DNA from: an uncultured Treponema sp.
Lineage (GTDB): Bacteria > Spirochaetota > Spirochaetia > Treponematales > Treponemataceae
Length of the DNA stretch: 64,000 bases
Reading direction: 5' to 3'
Assembly (NCBI GenBank): GCA_949299755.1
Contig: CASGBA010000001.1
Location: forward strand, 221,329-285,328
Of the stretch, positions 43,907-53,850 are shown one piece after another. Position numbers and translations under genes: made by a program. Position 1 is the stretch's first letter; every line of letters begins with the position of its first letter. Below the pieces are notes generated by a model. The model worked only from the letters and a program-made list of their open reading frames with translations. It had not been told where the DNA came from and did no database searches.

Positions 43907-46795
43907 ATGAAAAAAAAACTTATTGCGGATTTTATTAAGAAATATGTGGCGGAAAACAGTATTGTTTTCGTTTTTCCTTCGGAAATAGCGTCAAAAATGT
44001 GGCAGGAGGAAGCCCTGGATTTTCATCCTGAAGGTATTCTTCCTGACGAAAGGTTCATAGCCTGGGATCAATTCAAACGGGAATGCGCGGAAAAAGCCAG
44101 GCCCGGCTATACGGATGTTCCTGAATGCGCCAGGGATTTTTATGTGGAAAAACTGCTCCTGCGGAATGAGAATGAAGCCAGACTTAACAAAAAACCGCTG
44201 CTGACATCCATTGTTCCAGCTGAATTTGCCGGAGATTCCAGGATTTTCAGTTCATGGATTTCAAATATTCTTCCGGAACTTGAATTCTGGAGTGAAAAGA
44301 CTTCCATGCCACCCCATAATTTAAAATACATTCCCAAAAGAAAGGATTCCGATGATGAAAAAAAGGACCTGGACTTTATAAAGAATGATTACAGGAAATT
44401 TCTTGAAGAGCACAAGATTTTCGAAAGCTCTTGGGGAAGGTGTTTTGAAAACCAAAGCGGAAAAAAATATATCATCCTCTTTTTTGAGGCGATAGAGGAC
44501 TTTGCCGGTTACTCCTCCGCCCTACATCCCGCTTTCCTGTCACTGACAGACAAACAGTTTCCTGAACCGTCCGCATTACAGGAAAAAACGGCGGTTTCTC
44601 TTCCTTCCATTGCTTTTTTTACCCCGACAATAAGATTCCATGAAAATTTCAGGGAAGAATTCAAGCATATTGCATTGGAAATCGAAAAACTGTTGATGGA
44701 AGGGGAAAAATCCGGAGACATTGCTGTCAGCTTGAACAACATGGAAAATAACGCACCCTATTTTATGCGGGAACTTTCCATCCGTGGCATACCGGCGGTA
44801 CTACGGGCAGGGTATATACTCGGGAAAGGACGTGTTGGCAAAATTTTTTCCTTAATCCAACAATGTTCCGCTGAAAACTTTTCTTTTCGAACCTTAAAAA
44901 ACCTGCTGTATTTAAAAACACTTCCATGGAAATCATCTGACTTACCGGTAAAGCTTATCCGTTTTGGCATTGAAAACCACTGCGTCAGCTCATGGCAGGA
45001 AAAGGGACAAAACACCGCTATAGACGTATGGGAATCGGCATTTAAAATACAAAAAACCAGGCAGGATGCCAGGTTGGAGGATTGGTATAAAAAACTGAAA
45101 AAAAGCCTAAAGGCCATAGCATCAGCCAGAAATTTCTCTTCACTCCGTGCGGCCTGGTTTATTTTCAGGAATGATTTTATTGACGTACAGAAGATACGGG
45201 AAGACGACAACAGGGAACTGGCCCGTTGTATTGAGGAATTAACGGAGATAGCGGAGCTGGAAAAAGAATATCCGGAATACATACCGGCAGATCCGTTGTC
45301 ATTTCTTGTGAACAGGCTGAACAAAAAAATATATGTGCCTAAAAACACCTTGGGAGGAATAAACGTTTTCCCCTACAGAGTGGCGGCAGGAACACCGTTT
45401 AAATTCCATTTTATTGCCGGTGTATCTCAAGAGGATTCAACTGTACTTTACCAGCAGTTAAAATTCCTGCGTAAGGATAAAAGGGAACAGCTCCTTGCCT
45501 TGGAAACGGACGCATCGGAAATATTCTTTTCCCTTTATTTATGCGGAGGCGGAAACGTTTTCTTTTCATCCTCTCACAGGGCAGTGGACGGTTATAAAAC
45601 ACCACACAACGCCTTTTACAAACCGGAAAACCTTGAGAATAAAAAAAATGAAAATGAGTCTGAAGAAAACTTTTTCCTGGAAGATCCCTACCAATTGGAA
45701 GAATCCGGAATGAAGCCTTCAAGAATTTATCCGGTACAAAAAAGCGGATTCATTTTTTACAGGGCACAGGTATCGGAGGAACAATTTTCTTTTTTAAGGG
45801 AACCATTTGACGGAAATCGCTGTCCGGAAACAATCACCGCCGTAAAAGCCAGATTAAAAAAAACACAAGTAACAGAAGAAAACAATGTCCGTGTCTCTTC
45901 CAAGGATTTGGCAAGTTTTTCGGATTGCCCCGCAAAATGGTTTATGGAAAAAACCGCCGGCTTGAAAAGAGGTGTTTTTTCCGCAGAACTTATAGATGAA
46001 AGACAGTTAGGACTTATTTTCCATTCAGTCCTTAAAAACGTTTACAGTTTTATACGGGAAACTGATAAAGTGTTTTTATCATCCCGCCTGAATACATACA
46101 TACAAAAAGCGGAATACTTTGCCAAAACCGCCGCTTCGGAAAACATTGATTTTAAAGGTCCCTTGACCGCACCTATCATTTCAACCCTTACATCCAGAAT
46201 CATGGAAGGGGTGACAGCGGTTCTAAAAGAAGATGCGGAAAAACTCGATAATTTCGAACCTGTCCTGTTGGAAGGAAAGCTTTCATTCAAATCCGGAGGG
46301 AAGGAGTTTTTCGGTATTATTGACAGGATTTCAATAAGCGGTTGTTCCGGTGAGCCGGTTTTAATAGATTACAAAAGCGGTTCTTTTTTTCCCAGGGCCT
46401 CTGATTATAAAGTGGAAAACGGAACCATGGCTGACTATCAAATACCTTTATACATTCTGCTTTCTGAAAATTCGGAAGCCAGCCCTGCACCGGGACGGCA
46501 AATCACCCAGGCATGGATTTTTAGCATTAAACAACAAAAATATATTCCGGTTTTAAATTCCAAAGACGACCAGGAGTTTTCTGATAGTTTTAATTCCAGG
46601 GTAAGATCCTTTAGTTCCCTTGAAGACTTTAAGCCTTCGATGGATGCATTGGAGAAAACCGCCGACAATTTCCGTCAGGCAGTTGAAAACTGTGATTTTA
46701 CTTCCGGTAATTTTGATTGGAACCGGTGTTATTCTTGTGATTTTAAGGAAATATGCAGAATGACATATGCGGTAAAACCAAACAGAAGCGAATAA
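43907..46795 (+). CDS. addB: AddB-like subunit, PD-(D/E)XK nuclease with Fe-S cysteines
   Basis: 962 residues. The C-terminal third is a RecB/AddB-type nuclease: ASFSDCPAKWFME, GLIFHSVLKNVY, the catalytic strands FFGIIDRIS and PVLIDYKSG, and the triplet of cysteines CYSCDFKEIC, which with the Cys of SDCPAKW fits the four-Cys Fe-S clasp. The N-terminal part resembles an inactivated helicase: the place of the Walker A motif reads IVFVFPSEIASKMW, without GxGK. AddB and AddA load RecA at double-strand breaks. addA follows by 24 bp. Confidence 0.82.
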   Translation: MKKKLIADFIKKYVAENSIVFVFPSEIASKMWQEEALDFHPEGILPDERFIAWDQFKRECAEKARPGYTDVPECARDFYVEKLLLRNENEARLNKKPLLTSIVPAEFAGDSRIFSSWISNILPELEFWSEKTSMPPHNLKYIPKRKDSDDEKKDLDFIKNDYRKFLEEHKIFESSWGRCFENQSGKKYIILFFEAIEDFAGYSSALHPAFLSLTDKQFPEPSALQEKTAVSLPSIAFFTPTIRFHENFREEFKHIALEIEKLLMEGEKSGDIAVSLNNMENNAPYFMRELSIRGIPAVLRAGYILGKGRVGKIFSLIQQCSAENFSFRTLKNLLYLKTLPWKSSDLPVKLIRFGIENHCVSSWQEKGQNTAIDVWESAFKIQKTRQDARLEDWYKKLKKSLKAIASARNFSSLRAAWFIFRNDFIDVQKIREDDNRELARCIEELTEIAELEKEYPEYIPADPLSFLVNRLNKKIYVPKNTLGGINVFPYRVAAGTPFKFHFIAGVSQEDSTVLYQQLKFLRKDKREQLLALETDASEIFFSLYLCGGGNVFFSSSHRAVDGYKTPHNAFYKPENLENKKNENESEENFFLEDPYQLEESGMKPSRIYPVQKSGFIFYRAQVSEEQFSFLREPFDGNRCPETITAVKARLKKTQVTEENNVRVSSKDLASFSDCPAKWFMEKTAGLKRGVFSAELIDERQLGLIFHSVLKNVYSFIRETDKVFLSSRLNTYIQKAEYFAKTAASENIDFKGPLTAPIISTLTSRIMEGVTAVLKEDAEKLDNFEPVLLEGKLSFKSGGKEFFGIIDRISISGCSGEPVLIDYKSGSFFPRASDYKVENGTMADYQIPLYILLSENSEASPAPGRQITQAWIFSIKQQKYIPVLNSKDDQEFSDSFNSRVRSFSSLEDFKPSMDALEKTADNFRQAVENCDFTSGNFDWNRCYSCDFKEICRMTYAVKPNRSE

Positions 46796-46819
46796 ACTGG
46801 AAATTCCACGGGAGATTTT

Positions 46820-49800
46820 ATGAAAACTTATATTCAACAAACAGCGAATCTCAATGACGCCCAGAAACAAGCTGTTGAAATACGCTGCAACGCTGTCATT
46901 GCCGCGGGGGCCGGTTCAGGGAAAACAAAGGTTCTGGCTTCCAGATTCCTTCATCTTATAACGCAAAAAAAAATACCCGTAGACGAAATACTTGCCCTGA
47001 CATTCACACGTAAAGCCGCCGCAGAAATGAGAACCAGAATTTATTCAACGCTTATGGAAACCGCGGAAGATGAAGCGAAGGAAGCGGCGGCAAGTTTTTT
47101 TTCAGCCAGAATAGAAACAATTGACTCCTTCTGCGCCTCAATATGCCGGGATGCCTGCCGCTCGTATGGAGTTACTCCTGATTTTACAATAGACGATGAA
47201 TTAATTACCGTCACTGCTGAAAAAAAAGCGCTGGAATTTATATTGCAGAACAGAACTTCAGAAGCAGTCCGTTCGATGCTGAAAAAATTTGCTTTAAAAG
47301 ACTTACCTTCAAAACTTTTTGCGGAAATAATGAAAAACCATTCTTCAATTTCCTCCCCGCTTGACTTTAAATCAATAATGGAATTTCAATATGAAAAAAT
47401 AAGGGAAACTTTTATCGCAACAGCGGGAAAAATAATATTCCAAATCGAGGAACTCCGTTCAGTAGAAGGGCAACCGGATTCTCCCACATGGCAGGAATTA
47501 GAAAAAACCCTTAAAGCTGATTTCAGTATGCCGGATATAAATAATAAAAAAGAAATTACAGCTTTTATAAAAAATTGTATTGCAGTCAACAAAGTACCAA
47601 ACAGATTAAAAAATCTGAAAGAAATAAAAACGGAATTAGCGCAAGAAACGGATAGATTACTTTCCCTCGCAAATTATATTTTAAATGAAAATATTATCAG
47701 GAACATTTTTGAACTCCTGTCGGAATTTCAGATAATATTCAACGATGAAAAAAGAAAAACAGGTGTACTGACTTTCCGGGACATCTCCCAAATGGCGGTT
47801 GACGCTTTAAAAGATGACAGGGAACTGAGAAGTTTTTATAAAAACTCGTTCAAAAGCATAATGATAGATGAATTTCAGGACAATAACTCAAGCCAGCGCG
47901 ATTTGTTGTATTTAATTTCAGAAAATGACAACAGAAACAACGGGGAGAAAACAGGCATACCTTCCGCAGAAAATCTTACAGACAACAAACTTTTTTTTGT
48001 GGGAGATGAAAAACAATCGATATATCTTTTCAGAGGGGCAGATGTTTCAGTATTCAGGAAACTCCGGAATGATTTATGCACTGAAACAGAAATGCCAGAA
48101 CTTTCTGTAAACTACAGGACGGAAAAATATCTTTTGGAACTTTTTAATGCTATTTTCCCACATATTTTCTTAACAAAAAAAAATATAAACAAAATACCGG
48201 AATATGAAGCGGAATTTATCCCTATTGATTCTGTACTTTCCACAAAGGGATGCAAGCCAGGTTTTGAAATCCTTCTTCTTGATGAAAATAGATTTAAAAA
48301 CAACAGCTCCCAATATATGGACAAAACAGACAGTGAAGCGGAAGAAGTATCGGAACAAATAAGGAAACTTGTGGATGAAGATTTTCAGGTAAGGGATGAA
48401 TTATCTCCAGGTGGCACACGTTCCTGTACTTATAACGATATTGCCATTCTTTTTAGAAGCACCGCAAAACAAAGACAATTCGAGCGTCACCTGAGGAATT
48501 CCGGAATACCATACCAAAGCGAAGCTGTGTCCGGACTTTTTTCCGATGCTCCGGCAAATGACATATACGCTTTTCTCAGACTTGCCGTAAATCCCGAAGA
48601 CACATATTCATATATGGTTGTACTGCATTCACCATTCGTTTCCGCAGACGATGAAACATTCACAAGGATATTACTGTCCAGAGCAGGAGCAAGGGACGCA
48701 GGGATTGAATCAGATGAACCATTTTCAGAAAAAGATTTAGATTATGTTTCTCCGTCTTGTTCTGAAAGATTCAAGCGGGCAGGAAATCTATATAAAAAAA
48801 TAAAAGAGAATACTGACAGCCTCCCTATTACACAACTTGTCTCTAAACTATGGTTTGATTATGGATACAGATACAACTTAATATGCGAGTCTGATTTACT
48901 TCATTATACAGAAATATACGATTACATTTTTGAACTTGCACGACAGGCGGATGCCAAATCCCTTTCTCTTGCGGAATTCTTAGATGTAATGGAAGAAAAA
49001 AACATAAGCGGTGAAAAATTTGATGAAATCGACATTCCGTCCGGCAGAAAAGGCGGTGTTCATCTTATGACAATTCACAAAAGCAAAGGACTGGAATTCC
49101 CTGTTGTTTTTATTGTCAATGCAGGAAACAAAGGACGAACGGAAACAAACGACAAGCCTTTTTATTTTTCAAAAGAAAATTCCATAACAATAAACACGGA
49201 AGCACCTGACGAATTACAAGACGTAAAAGGCGCCACCGGAAATTTCTTTTACAACGAAGCCCGTGAAGAAAACAATGCAAAAATAAAAGCGGAAATCAGA
49301 AGATTATTGTATGTTGCCGTTACTCGGGCAGAAATAAAAATTTTCATAAGCGGCAGTTACAATTTAAACAGTACGGAATATCCTACCGGGCCAAGAACAG
49401 GAAACCAACTTAGGCAAATTCTTGAAAAAGAAATTCCTCAGCCGGACAAAGCGGAACCGTTTAAAATTTCATTTTTTGATCTGCTCCTTCCCGCGGTTTT
49501 AAAAGCCGGGGAAAAGGCCAGTGATATCAGGATAACAGAAGTTCTTCCTAAACCCGAAACAAGTAAAAAACACAGCAAACAAAAAAATATTGAACCGTCT
49601 TTCTATGATTCGGAAACCGTTAATTATAAAATTCCGGAACAAAAACGGTATACAGCCAGCTCCCTTCACGAAGTTATGGAAAAAACAAATATTGAAGAGC
49701 ACAGCGGGATAAAATTTGACGGAAAGGAAGAGGATTCAGAAAGCTTTTTAGATTCCTGCGGAATTGATCCGGCTGACTTCGGAACCTATGTGCATGCTGT

Positions 49801-50203
49801 GATAGAATCGGAATTCACGGGTAAGCCTGCCGGAATCCCAAGTGAAATTTACAGCGAAGCAAAAAAAATGGCGGACAGTTTTTTTGCTTCAGGAATAGGA
49901 ATAGCGGCAAAAACCGCTTCCTGGAAAAAAATTGAATACGGTTTCCTGGCTAGGATAAAAGTGGACGGACTTCCGGAAGATTCGGTCATATCAGGAAAAA
50001 TGGATTTGGTTTTTGAGTCAAATGGAAATTTATTTATCGTGGATTATAAAACAGACAGGATTGAAAAACCGGACATTCATAAACCACAATTGAAACTTTA
50101 CGCCGAAGCAGCAAAACGTCTTTTTGCGGAAAAATTCCCGAATGCAAAGATAATACCCGTAATATATTATCTAAGAACCGGACATACAGTGGAAATAAAT
50201 TAA
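46820..50203 (+). CDS. addA: ATP-dependent helicase/nuclease AddA
   Basis: 1127 residues. A UvrD/Rep-type helicase: Q-motif LNDAQKQAVE, Walker A AAGAGSGKTKVLASR near 30-45, motif II MIDEFQDNNSSQRDL, motif III VGDEKQSIYLFRGAD, motif V VHLMTIHKSKGLEFPVV and motif VI LLYVAVTRAEIKIFI. The C-terminal nuclease is complete: FGTYVHAVIESEF, SGKMDLVF and FIVDYKTDR. With AddB it resects double-strand breaks. GGGAG precedes ATG. Base composition is visibly richer in A than the neighbours, probably because of Lys/Glu/Asn content. Confidence 0.93.
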   Translation: MKTYIQQTANLNDAQKQAVEIRCNAVIAAGAGSGKTKVLASRFLHLITQKKIPVDEILALTFTRKAAAEMRTRIYSTLMETAEDEAKEAAASFFSARIETIDSFCASICRDACRSYGVTPDFTIDDELITVTAEKKALEFILQNRTSEAVRSMLKKFALKDLPSKLFAEIMKNHSSISSPLDFKSIMEFQYEKIRETFIATAGKIIFQIEELRSVEGQPDSPTWQELEKTLKADFSMPDINNKKEITAFIKNCIAVNKVPNRLKNLKEIKTELAQETDRLLSLANYILNENIIRNIFELLSEFQIIFNDEKRKTGVLTFRDISQMAVDALKDDRELRSFYKNSFKSIMIDEFQDNNSSQRDLLYLISENDNRNNGEKTGIPSAENLTDNKLFFVGDEKQSIYLFRGADVSVFRKLRNDLCTETEMPELSVNYRTEKYLLELFNAIFPHIFLTKKNINKIPEYEAEFIPIDSVLSTKGCKPGFEILLLDENRFKNNSSQYMDKTDSEAEEVSEQIRKLVDEDFQVRDELSPGGTRSCTYNDIAILFRSTAKQRQFERHLRNSGIPYQSEAVSGLFSDAPANDIYAFLRLAVNPEDTYSYMVVLHSPFVSADDETFTRILLSRAGARDAGIESDEPFSEKDLDYVSPSCSERFKRAGNLYKKIKENTDSLPITQLVSKLWFDYGYRYNLICESDLLHYTEIYDYIFELARQADAKSLSLAEFLDVMEEKNISGEKFDEIDIPSGRKGGVHLMTIHKSKGLEFPVVFIVNAGNKGRTETNDKPFYFSKENSITINTEAPDELQDVKGATGNFFYNEAREENNAKIKAEIRRLLYVAVTRAEIKIFISGSYNLNSTEYPTGPRTGNQLRQILEKEIPQPDKAEPFKISFFDLLLPAVLKAGEKASDIRITEVLPKPETSKKHSKQKNIEPSFYDSETVNYKIPEQKRYTASSLHEVMEKTNIEEHSGIKFDGKEEDSESFLDSCGIDPADFGTYVHAVIESEFTGKPAGIPSEIYSEAKKMADSFFASGIGIAAKTASWKKIEYGFLARIKVDGLPEDSVISGKMDLVFESNGNLFIVDYKTDRIEKPDIHKPQLKLYAEAAKRLFAEKFPNAKIIPVIYYLRTGHTVEIN

Positions 50204-50231
50204 CCTGAAACACAATGCAATAAAATCAGCG

Positions 50232-51527
50232 TTATTTATTTTTTTTCATGTAAAGCAAATGTCTTTCTTGATCAGGAACAAAGCGGTGTGTTGTTTTTAC
50301 AATTACTCCGCAAGCTTCTTCATAAGAAGTGTAATCACCGGAAGCGCAAAAGGATATCACCGCATCACCCAACAATTCAGCGTCTGCTGTCTGTGTAAGA
50401 AGAAAAACCGAGCCGGTTATGTCGGCTTTCATTTGATTCCACAAGAAATTTTTAGCCTGTCCTCCCGATAAGGTGAATTCAGGATTAAATCCACAAGCGT
50501 CCTTTAATTTTTCTATTCCGGCTTTAACTTCAAAACCGATTTTTTCTGCCGCAATCCGCACAGGATTTCCGGCAATCCCTTCTGACGGCAAAATGGGACT
50601 ATCCCATGCTTCGCGCAAAAGCTCCTCATAAGATCTGGAAGCATATACCGGGGAAGAAGAACGGAAATTATGAAAATCCAATCCGGTTTCCGGCAACAAA
50701 CAGGATATATTCCACAAACCAGGAACCGGCGAAGGAAGTGTGCGCAAACCCTCCGCGAATACAGGCTTTGAAATGCATACATTCAAGCCTTCACTTGTTC
50801 CCGCTCTGTCACAAGCCCTGCCGGGACAAACAGTGCCGGTTCCCAAAAGTGCGCTCACAAAATCGGGAGGACCGGCTAAAACAGGCAGACCTTCCGGTAA
50901 AACATCCCGGAAAAAAGAAGCATAAGGAAGACCATCTTTTCCAGGAGAAAAACATCCTGCTTGAAAACCCGGTGATACAAAAGGTGGAAATATATCCGGA
51001 GAAAAACCGTTTTCCTCCAAAACACAGGAAGACCAATAGGCTGCAATGTAGCGTGATTCAGGAAGAACCGAAACCCGGCCACCGGAAAGGCAAAAGACAG
51101 CGAATTCCGGCCCGGAAAAAATATTCCCGGCGGTTTCTGTTTCAGAAGGAAACAATCTGCGGAAAGCATAAAGTCTCGGCAGAAAAATAGATGACAATGC
51201 ATTTTCACCCTTTAAATCAACGGATTGGCTGATATACCTTGGAACGGGTTCATCCCATAACAGGTAAGCGGACACTTCCCCGCTACCGGAAACAGCCACC
51301 AGTGTCGGGCCGGCACCGGAAACAATAAGGGAAACGGGAGATGAAAAATCACGGAAGGAATCCTGTAAAGCCGAAAAGGCTTCTTTCATTGCGGAAAGCC
51401 AAAACCAAGGGAAGGGCTGTTTTTTATTGAAACGTATACGGACAGAAGAGACAACGGTTCCATCCAAAGAAATTAAACCGGCTTTAACGGAAGAGGAACC
51501 GATATCCACAGTTAAAACGGTTTTCAT
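50232..51527 (-). CDS. FGGY-family carbohydrate kinase
   Basis: 431 residues, shorter than the usual ~490. The N-terminal phosphate loop is VDIGSSSVKAGLISLDG; the second half has GRACDRAGTSEGLNVCI and LSGGQAKNFLWNQMKADITG, matching the FGGY motifs of xylulokinase-type enzymes. The sugar cannot be decided; pentuloses are common. It starts 9 bp after prs, with no clear ribosome site, so it is coupled to prs. The combination with PRPP synthetase suggests pentose phosphate supply, which is inference. The gene is convergent with addA. Confidence 0.85.
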   Translation of the reverse strand: MKTVLTVDIGSSSVKAGLISLDGTVVSSVRIRFNKKQPFPWFWLSAMKEAFSALQDSFRDFSSPVSLIVSGAGPTLVAVSGSGEVSAYLLWDEPVPRYISQSVDLKGENALSSIFLPRLYAFRRLFPSETETAGNIFSGPEFAVFCLSGGRVSVLPESRYIAAYWSSCVLEENGFSPDIFPPFVSPGFQAGCFSPGKDGLPYASFFRDVLPEGLPVLAGPPDFVSALLGTGTVCPGRACDRAGTSEGLNVCISKPVFAEGLRTLPSPVPGLWNISCLLPETGLDFHNFRSSSPVYASRSYEELLREAWDSPILPSEGIAGNPVRIAAEKIGFEVKAGIEKLKDACGFNPEFTLSGGQAKNFLWNQMKADITGSVFLLTQTADAELLGDAVISFCASGDYTSYEEACGVIVKTTHRFVPDQERHLLYMKKNK

Positions 51528-51536
51528 AACAGGCTG

Positions 51537-52850
51537 TCAGTTTGAAGACGCTGGCTTACCGGGATTTTGCGGCTGCTGATTCTGCTGTTTTTTTTCTCCT
51601 TTCACAGGATTTGAACCCATGCGGATAAGCTTATCAATCACATTACGGTTGTCGAGAAGATCGCTTAAAGACTGGTTATGATGCAGCCGGGAAATAACCT
51701 GAGCAAAAAGACCTGAAACACTTGTATTGATGTACCATTCCTTTTGAAGAAGTTCTTCGTGGTAAACGGCATTTGTCCCGATGATCCGGTAAAAATGACC
51801 TTTTGCATAGGCCTCATCAAAAAGTTTTATTGCATCGCCTGTGAAAAAAGGAAGGCTAATGGCAGCGATAACTTTTGTGGCACCCTGTTCCTTCAAAAAC
51901 TCCATAGCCTTCAATAGTGTACCGCCGGTTCCGAGCATATCGTCTGCAAGAAAAGCCACCTTACCGGAAACATCACCCAAAAGCTTAATACTCTTTATAT
52001 TTGTACTGTGTCCGTTTTGGGTAACAATTGAATAATCCCTTTCTTTGTAAATCATCGCCAAAGGCTTTTTTAATCCGGTGGCATAAAATTTATTTCGGTC
52101 AACTGCGCCTGTATCCGGAGATACAACAACAAAACTATTGTCATCTTTTGTGAAATCAACGATTTTTGAAAGTTCACGGATAATCTGGTAACTGGCATGA
52201 AGATTTTCTATCCTGGCCGAATAAAAAGCGTTTTCTATTTCACGGGAATGAATATCGAGGGTAATCACCTGGCTTACACCCAGATTCTCATATAAATGGG
52301 CAAGTAAACTGGCGGTTAAACCTTCCCTGCCCTTTTTTTTATGCTGTCTGCTGTAAGGATAAACAGGAAGAACAAGACTAATACGCTTTGCCCCCGCATG
52401 ACGCACCGCATCAATTGTAACGAGAAGACACATAATATGGTCATTGACGGACAAAACCCGCTGGTTTTGGTCATTATTTAAAAGAAGAGGCTGATGATTT
52501 TCCACATCCTGGAAAATAAAAACATCTTTTCCACGGATACATTCAAGAATTTCAGTCTTAAACTCTCCGTTCATAAACCAGGTAAAGCTGGCATTAACCT
52601 TGAATCTGGGAGGACGGTATTTTTCAACATCACCCTTTATGCAGATATTTGAAGTCTGCATATCATTATAAAAATTAACTTCCCGTACCAATTTTACAGA
52701 ATCCACTCCGTATTTGTTGGCAAGGAAATCAGTTTTTTGTCTGAATCTACGGCGATAAATTTGATTCAAATGATGGATTGTATCATCAGCAAAGACAGCA
52801 CCACCAGGACAGGCAACAATGGAAAGATCCGAAGGTTCAGAATACGTCAT
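51537..52850 (-). CDS. prs: Ribose-phosphate pyrophosphokinase, long form
   Basis: 437 residues against about 315 in most bacteria. Recognisable segments are NGEFKTEILECIRGKDVFIF, ISLVLPVYPYSRQHKKKGRE, VITLDIHSREIENAF and the PRPP loop FLADDMLGTGGTLLKAM. The extra length lies in about 55 additional N-terminal residues and a C-terminal tail of some 50 residues ending in a Gln/Pro/Asn-rich stretch. The active-site segments PYSRQ and DDMLGTGG are intact. The product PRPP feeds nucleotide, NAD and Trp/His synthesis. GGGG lies 6 bases before ATG. Confidence 0.93.
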   Translation of the reverse strand: MTYSEPSDLSIVACPGGAVFADDTIHHLNQIYRRRFRQKTDFLANKYGVDSVKLVREVNFYNDMQTSNICIKGDVEKYRPPRFKVNASFTWFMNGEFKTEILECIRGKDVFIFQDVENHQPLLLNNDQNQRVLSVNDHIMCLLVTIDAVRHAGAKRISLVLPVYPYSRQHKKKGREGLTASLLAHLYENLGVSQVITLDIHSREIENAFYSARIENLHASYQIIRELSKIVDFTKDDNSFVVVSPDTGAVDRNKFYATGLKKPLAMIYKERDYSIVTQNGHSTNIKSIKLLGDVSGKVAFLADDMLGTGGTLLKAMEFLKEQGATKVIAAISLPFFTGDAIKLFDEAYAKGHFYRIIGTNAVYHEELLQKEWYINTSVSGLFAQVISRLHHNQSLSDLLDNRNVIDKLIRMGSNPVKGEKKQQNQQPQNPGKPASSN

Positions 52851-52938
52851 ACTTTTCCCCGAACAATTATTTCTATCTTAAATCAAGCTTTTATTCAAGC
52901 CTGAATTTTTCACCCTGGATAAAGCTGTACCGGCGTTC

Positions 52939-53790
52939 CTATTTAGAGTCGCCGGGAATCAAACCTTCCTTAACTGCGCCAAAAACCTTTTGAATCATTT
53001 TTGAAGCGTAGTCCAAGGGGTTTGCCCTTATTTTACCCTCTTCTTCACCTATTTTTACAAAAATCCCGTCCAAGGCTTTTCCGGTGGCATAAGAGGCAAG
53101 ATCCACCTCCACTTCCGGCATGGGATCCTCTTTGGAGCCGGATATTGCGGCAATGGCGTTGACAGGCCCGGCAGCCTTATTATAGGCGGAAGTTAAATTA
53201 CTCCAGGCATCATCGGCGGAAACACCGAGAACCAGCGGTTTTTTCAGGGCAGAAGCCATTTGGGGCCGGTAAAGATCAAAAAGCTTGTCATAGGTTTTTT
53301 CACGCAGATATTCTGTAGCCGCATTATCCCCTCCGCAAACAATGGCGATACCATCAGTTACGGTCATTTCTTTTATGGCATCGGAAAAAATGGGAACCAT
53401 GTCTTTTGATGCAGCCTCGGCACTTCTATTCAAACGCAGGACCACATCATCCACCAGCTTTTCGCCACCGGGAATTTTATCTATGTAAGACAGCATGGCG
53501 GAAGCTTCATCCGGAAGCAGAATCTTGAGAGCCGCATCACCAAAATATCCGTTTTCAACGGAAAGGGCGCCGGAAGTATTCTCGGCGGCGGCGACAAGGG
53601 CATCCTTCATGGCGGAGACAGCCTCGGTATTTGTGAAAGGTTCCTCTCCGTTACCGGAGGAAAATCCTGCGTTTATGGCGGACATAATCCGGGAAGAATC
53701 GACCCCCGCACAGGAAAGCACAGAAAAAGACACGGTCAAACAAACAAAACCAAAAAAAACACAGGGAATAACTTTCTTATTCATATTCAT
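52939..53790 (-). CDS. DUF4197 lipoprotein
   Basis: 283 residues. MNKKVIPCVFFGFVCL...LSC is a lipoprotein signal with Cys in VLSCAG. The remainder matches DUF4197: LVDDVVLRLNRSAEAASKDM, IKEMTVTDGIAIVCGGDNAA, and ATGKALDGIFVKIGEEEGKI followed by RANP and a KVFG end. The function of the family is unknown; it is periplasmic or outer-membrane associated. Two starts are possible: ATG 53790, 7 bases after TATACT (53798-53803), or ATG 53784, 6 bases after GGGGT. It lies upstream of prs on the same strand. Confidence 0.82.
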   Translation of the reverse strand: MNMNKKVIPCVFFGFVCLTVSFSVLSCAGVDSSRIMSAINAGFSSGNGEEPFTNTEAVSAMKDALVAAAENTSGALSVENGYFGDAALKILLPDEASAMLSYIDKIPGGEKLVDDVVLRLNRSAEAASKDMVPIFSDAIKEMTVTDGIAIVCGGDNAATEYLREKTYDKLFDLYRPQMASALKKPLVLGVSADDAWSNLTSAYNKAAGPVNAIAAISGSKEDPMPEVEVDLASYATGKALDGIFVKIGEEEGKIRANPLDYASKMIQKVFGAVKEGLIPGDSK

Positions 53791-53811
53791 ACCCCGGAGT
53801 ATATCATATTC

Positions 53812-53843
53812 AAAAAAAAAAATCCGCAAAAATATTGCGGATT
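53812..53843 (-). terminator. Terminator of the redox/ECF-S operon
   Basis: AATCCGCAA and TTGCGGATT (53821-53843) form a perfect 9-bp stem, followed on the minus strand by nine T residues. It lies 8 bp after the stop of the S-component gene and directly upstream of the DUF4197 -10 box. Confidence 0.88.
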
Positions 53844-53850
53844 TATATTT

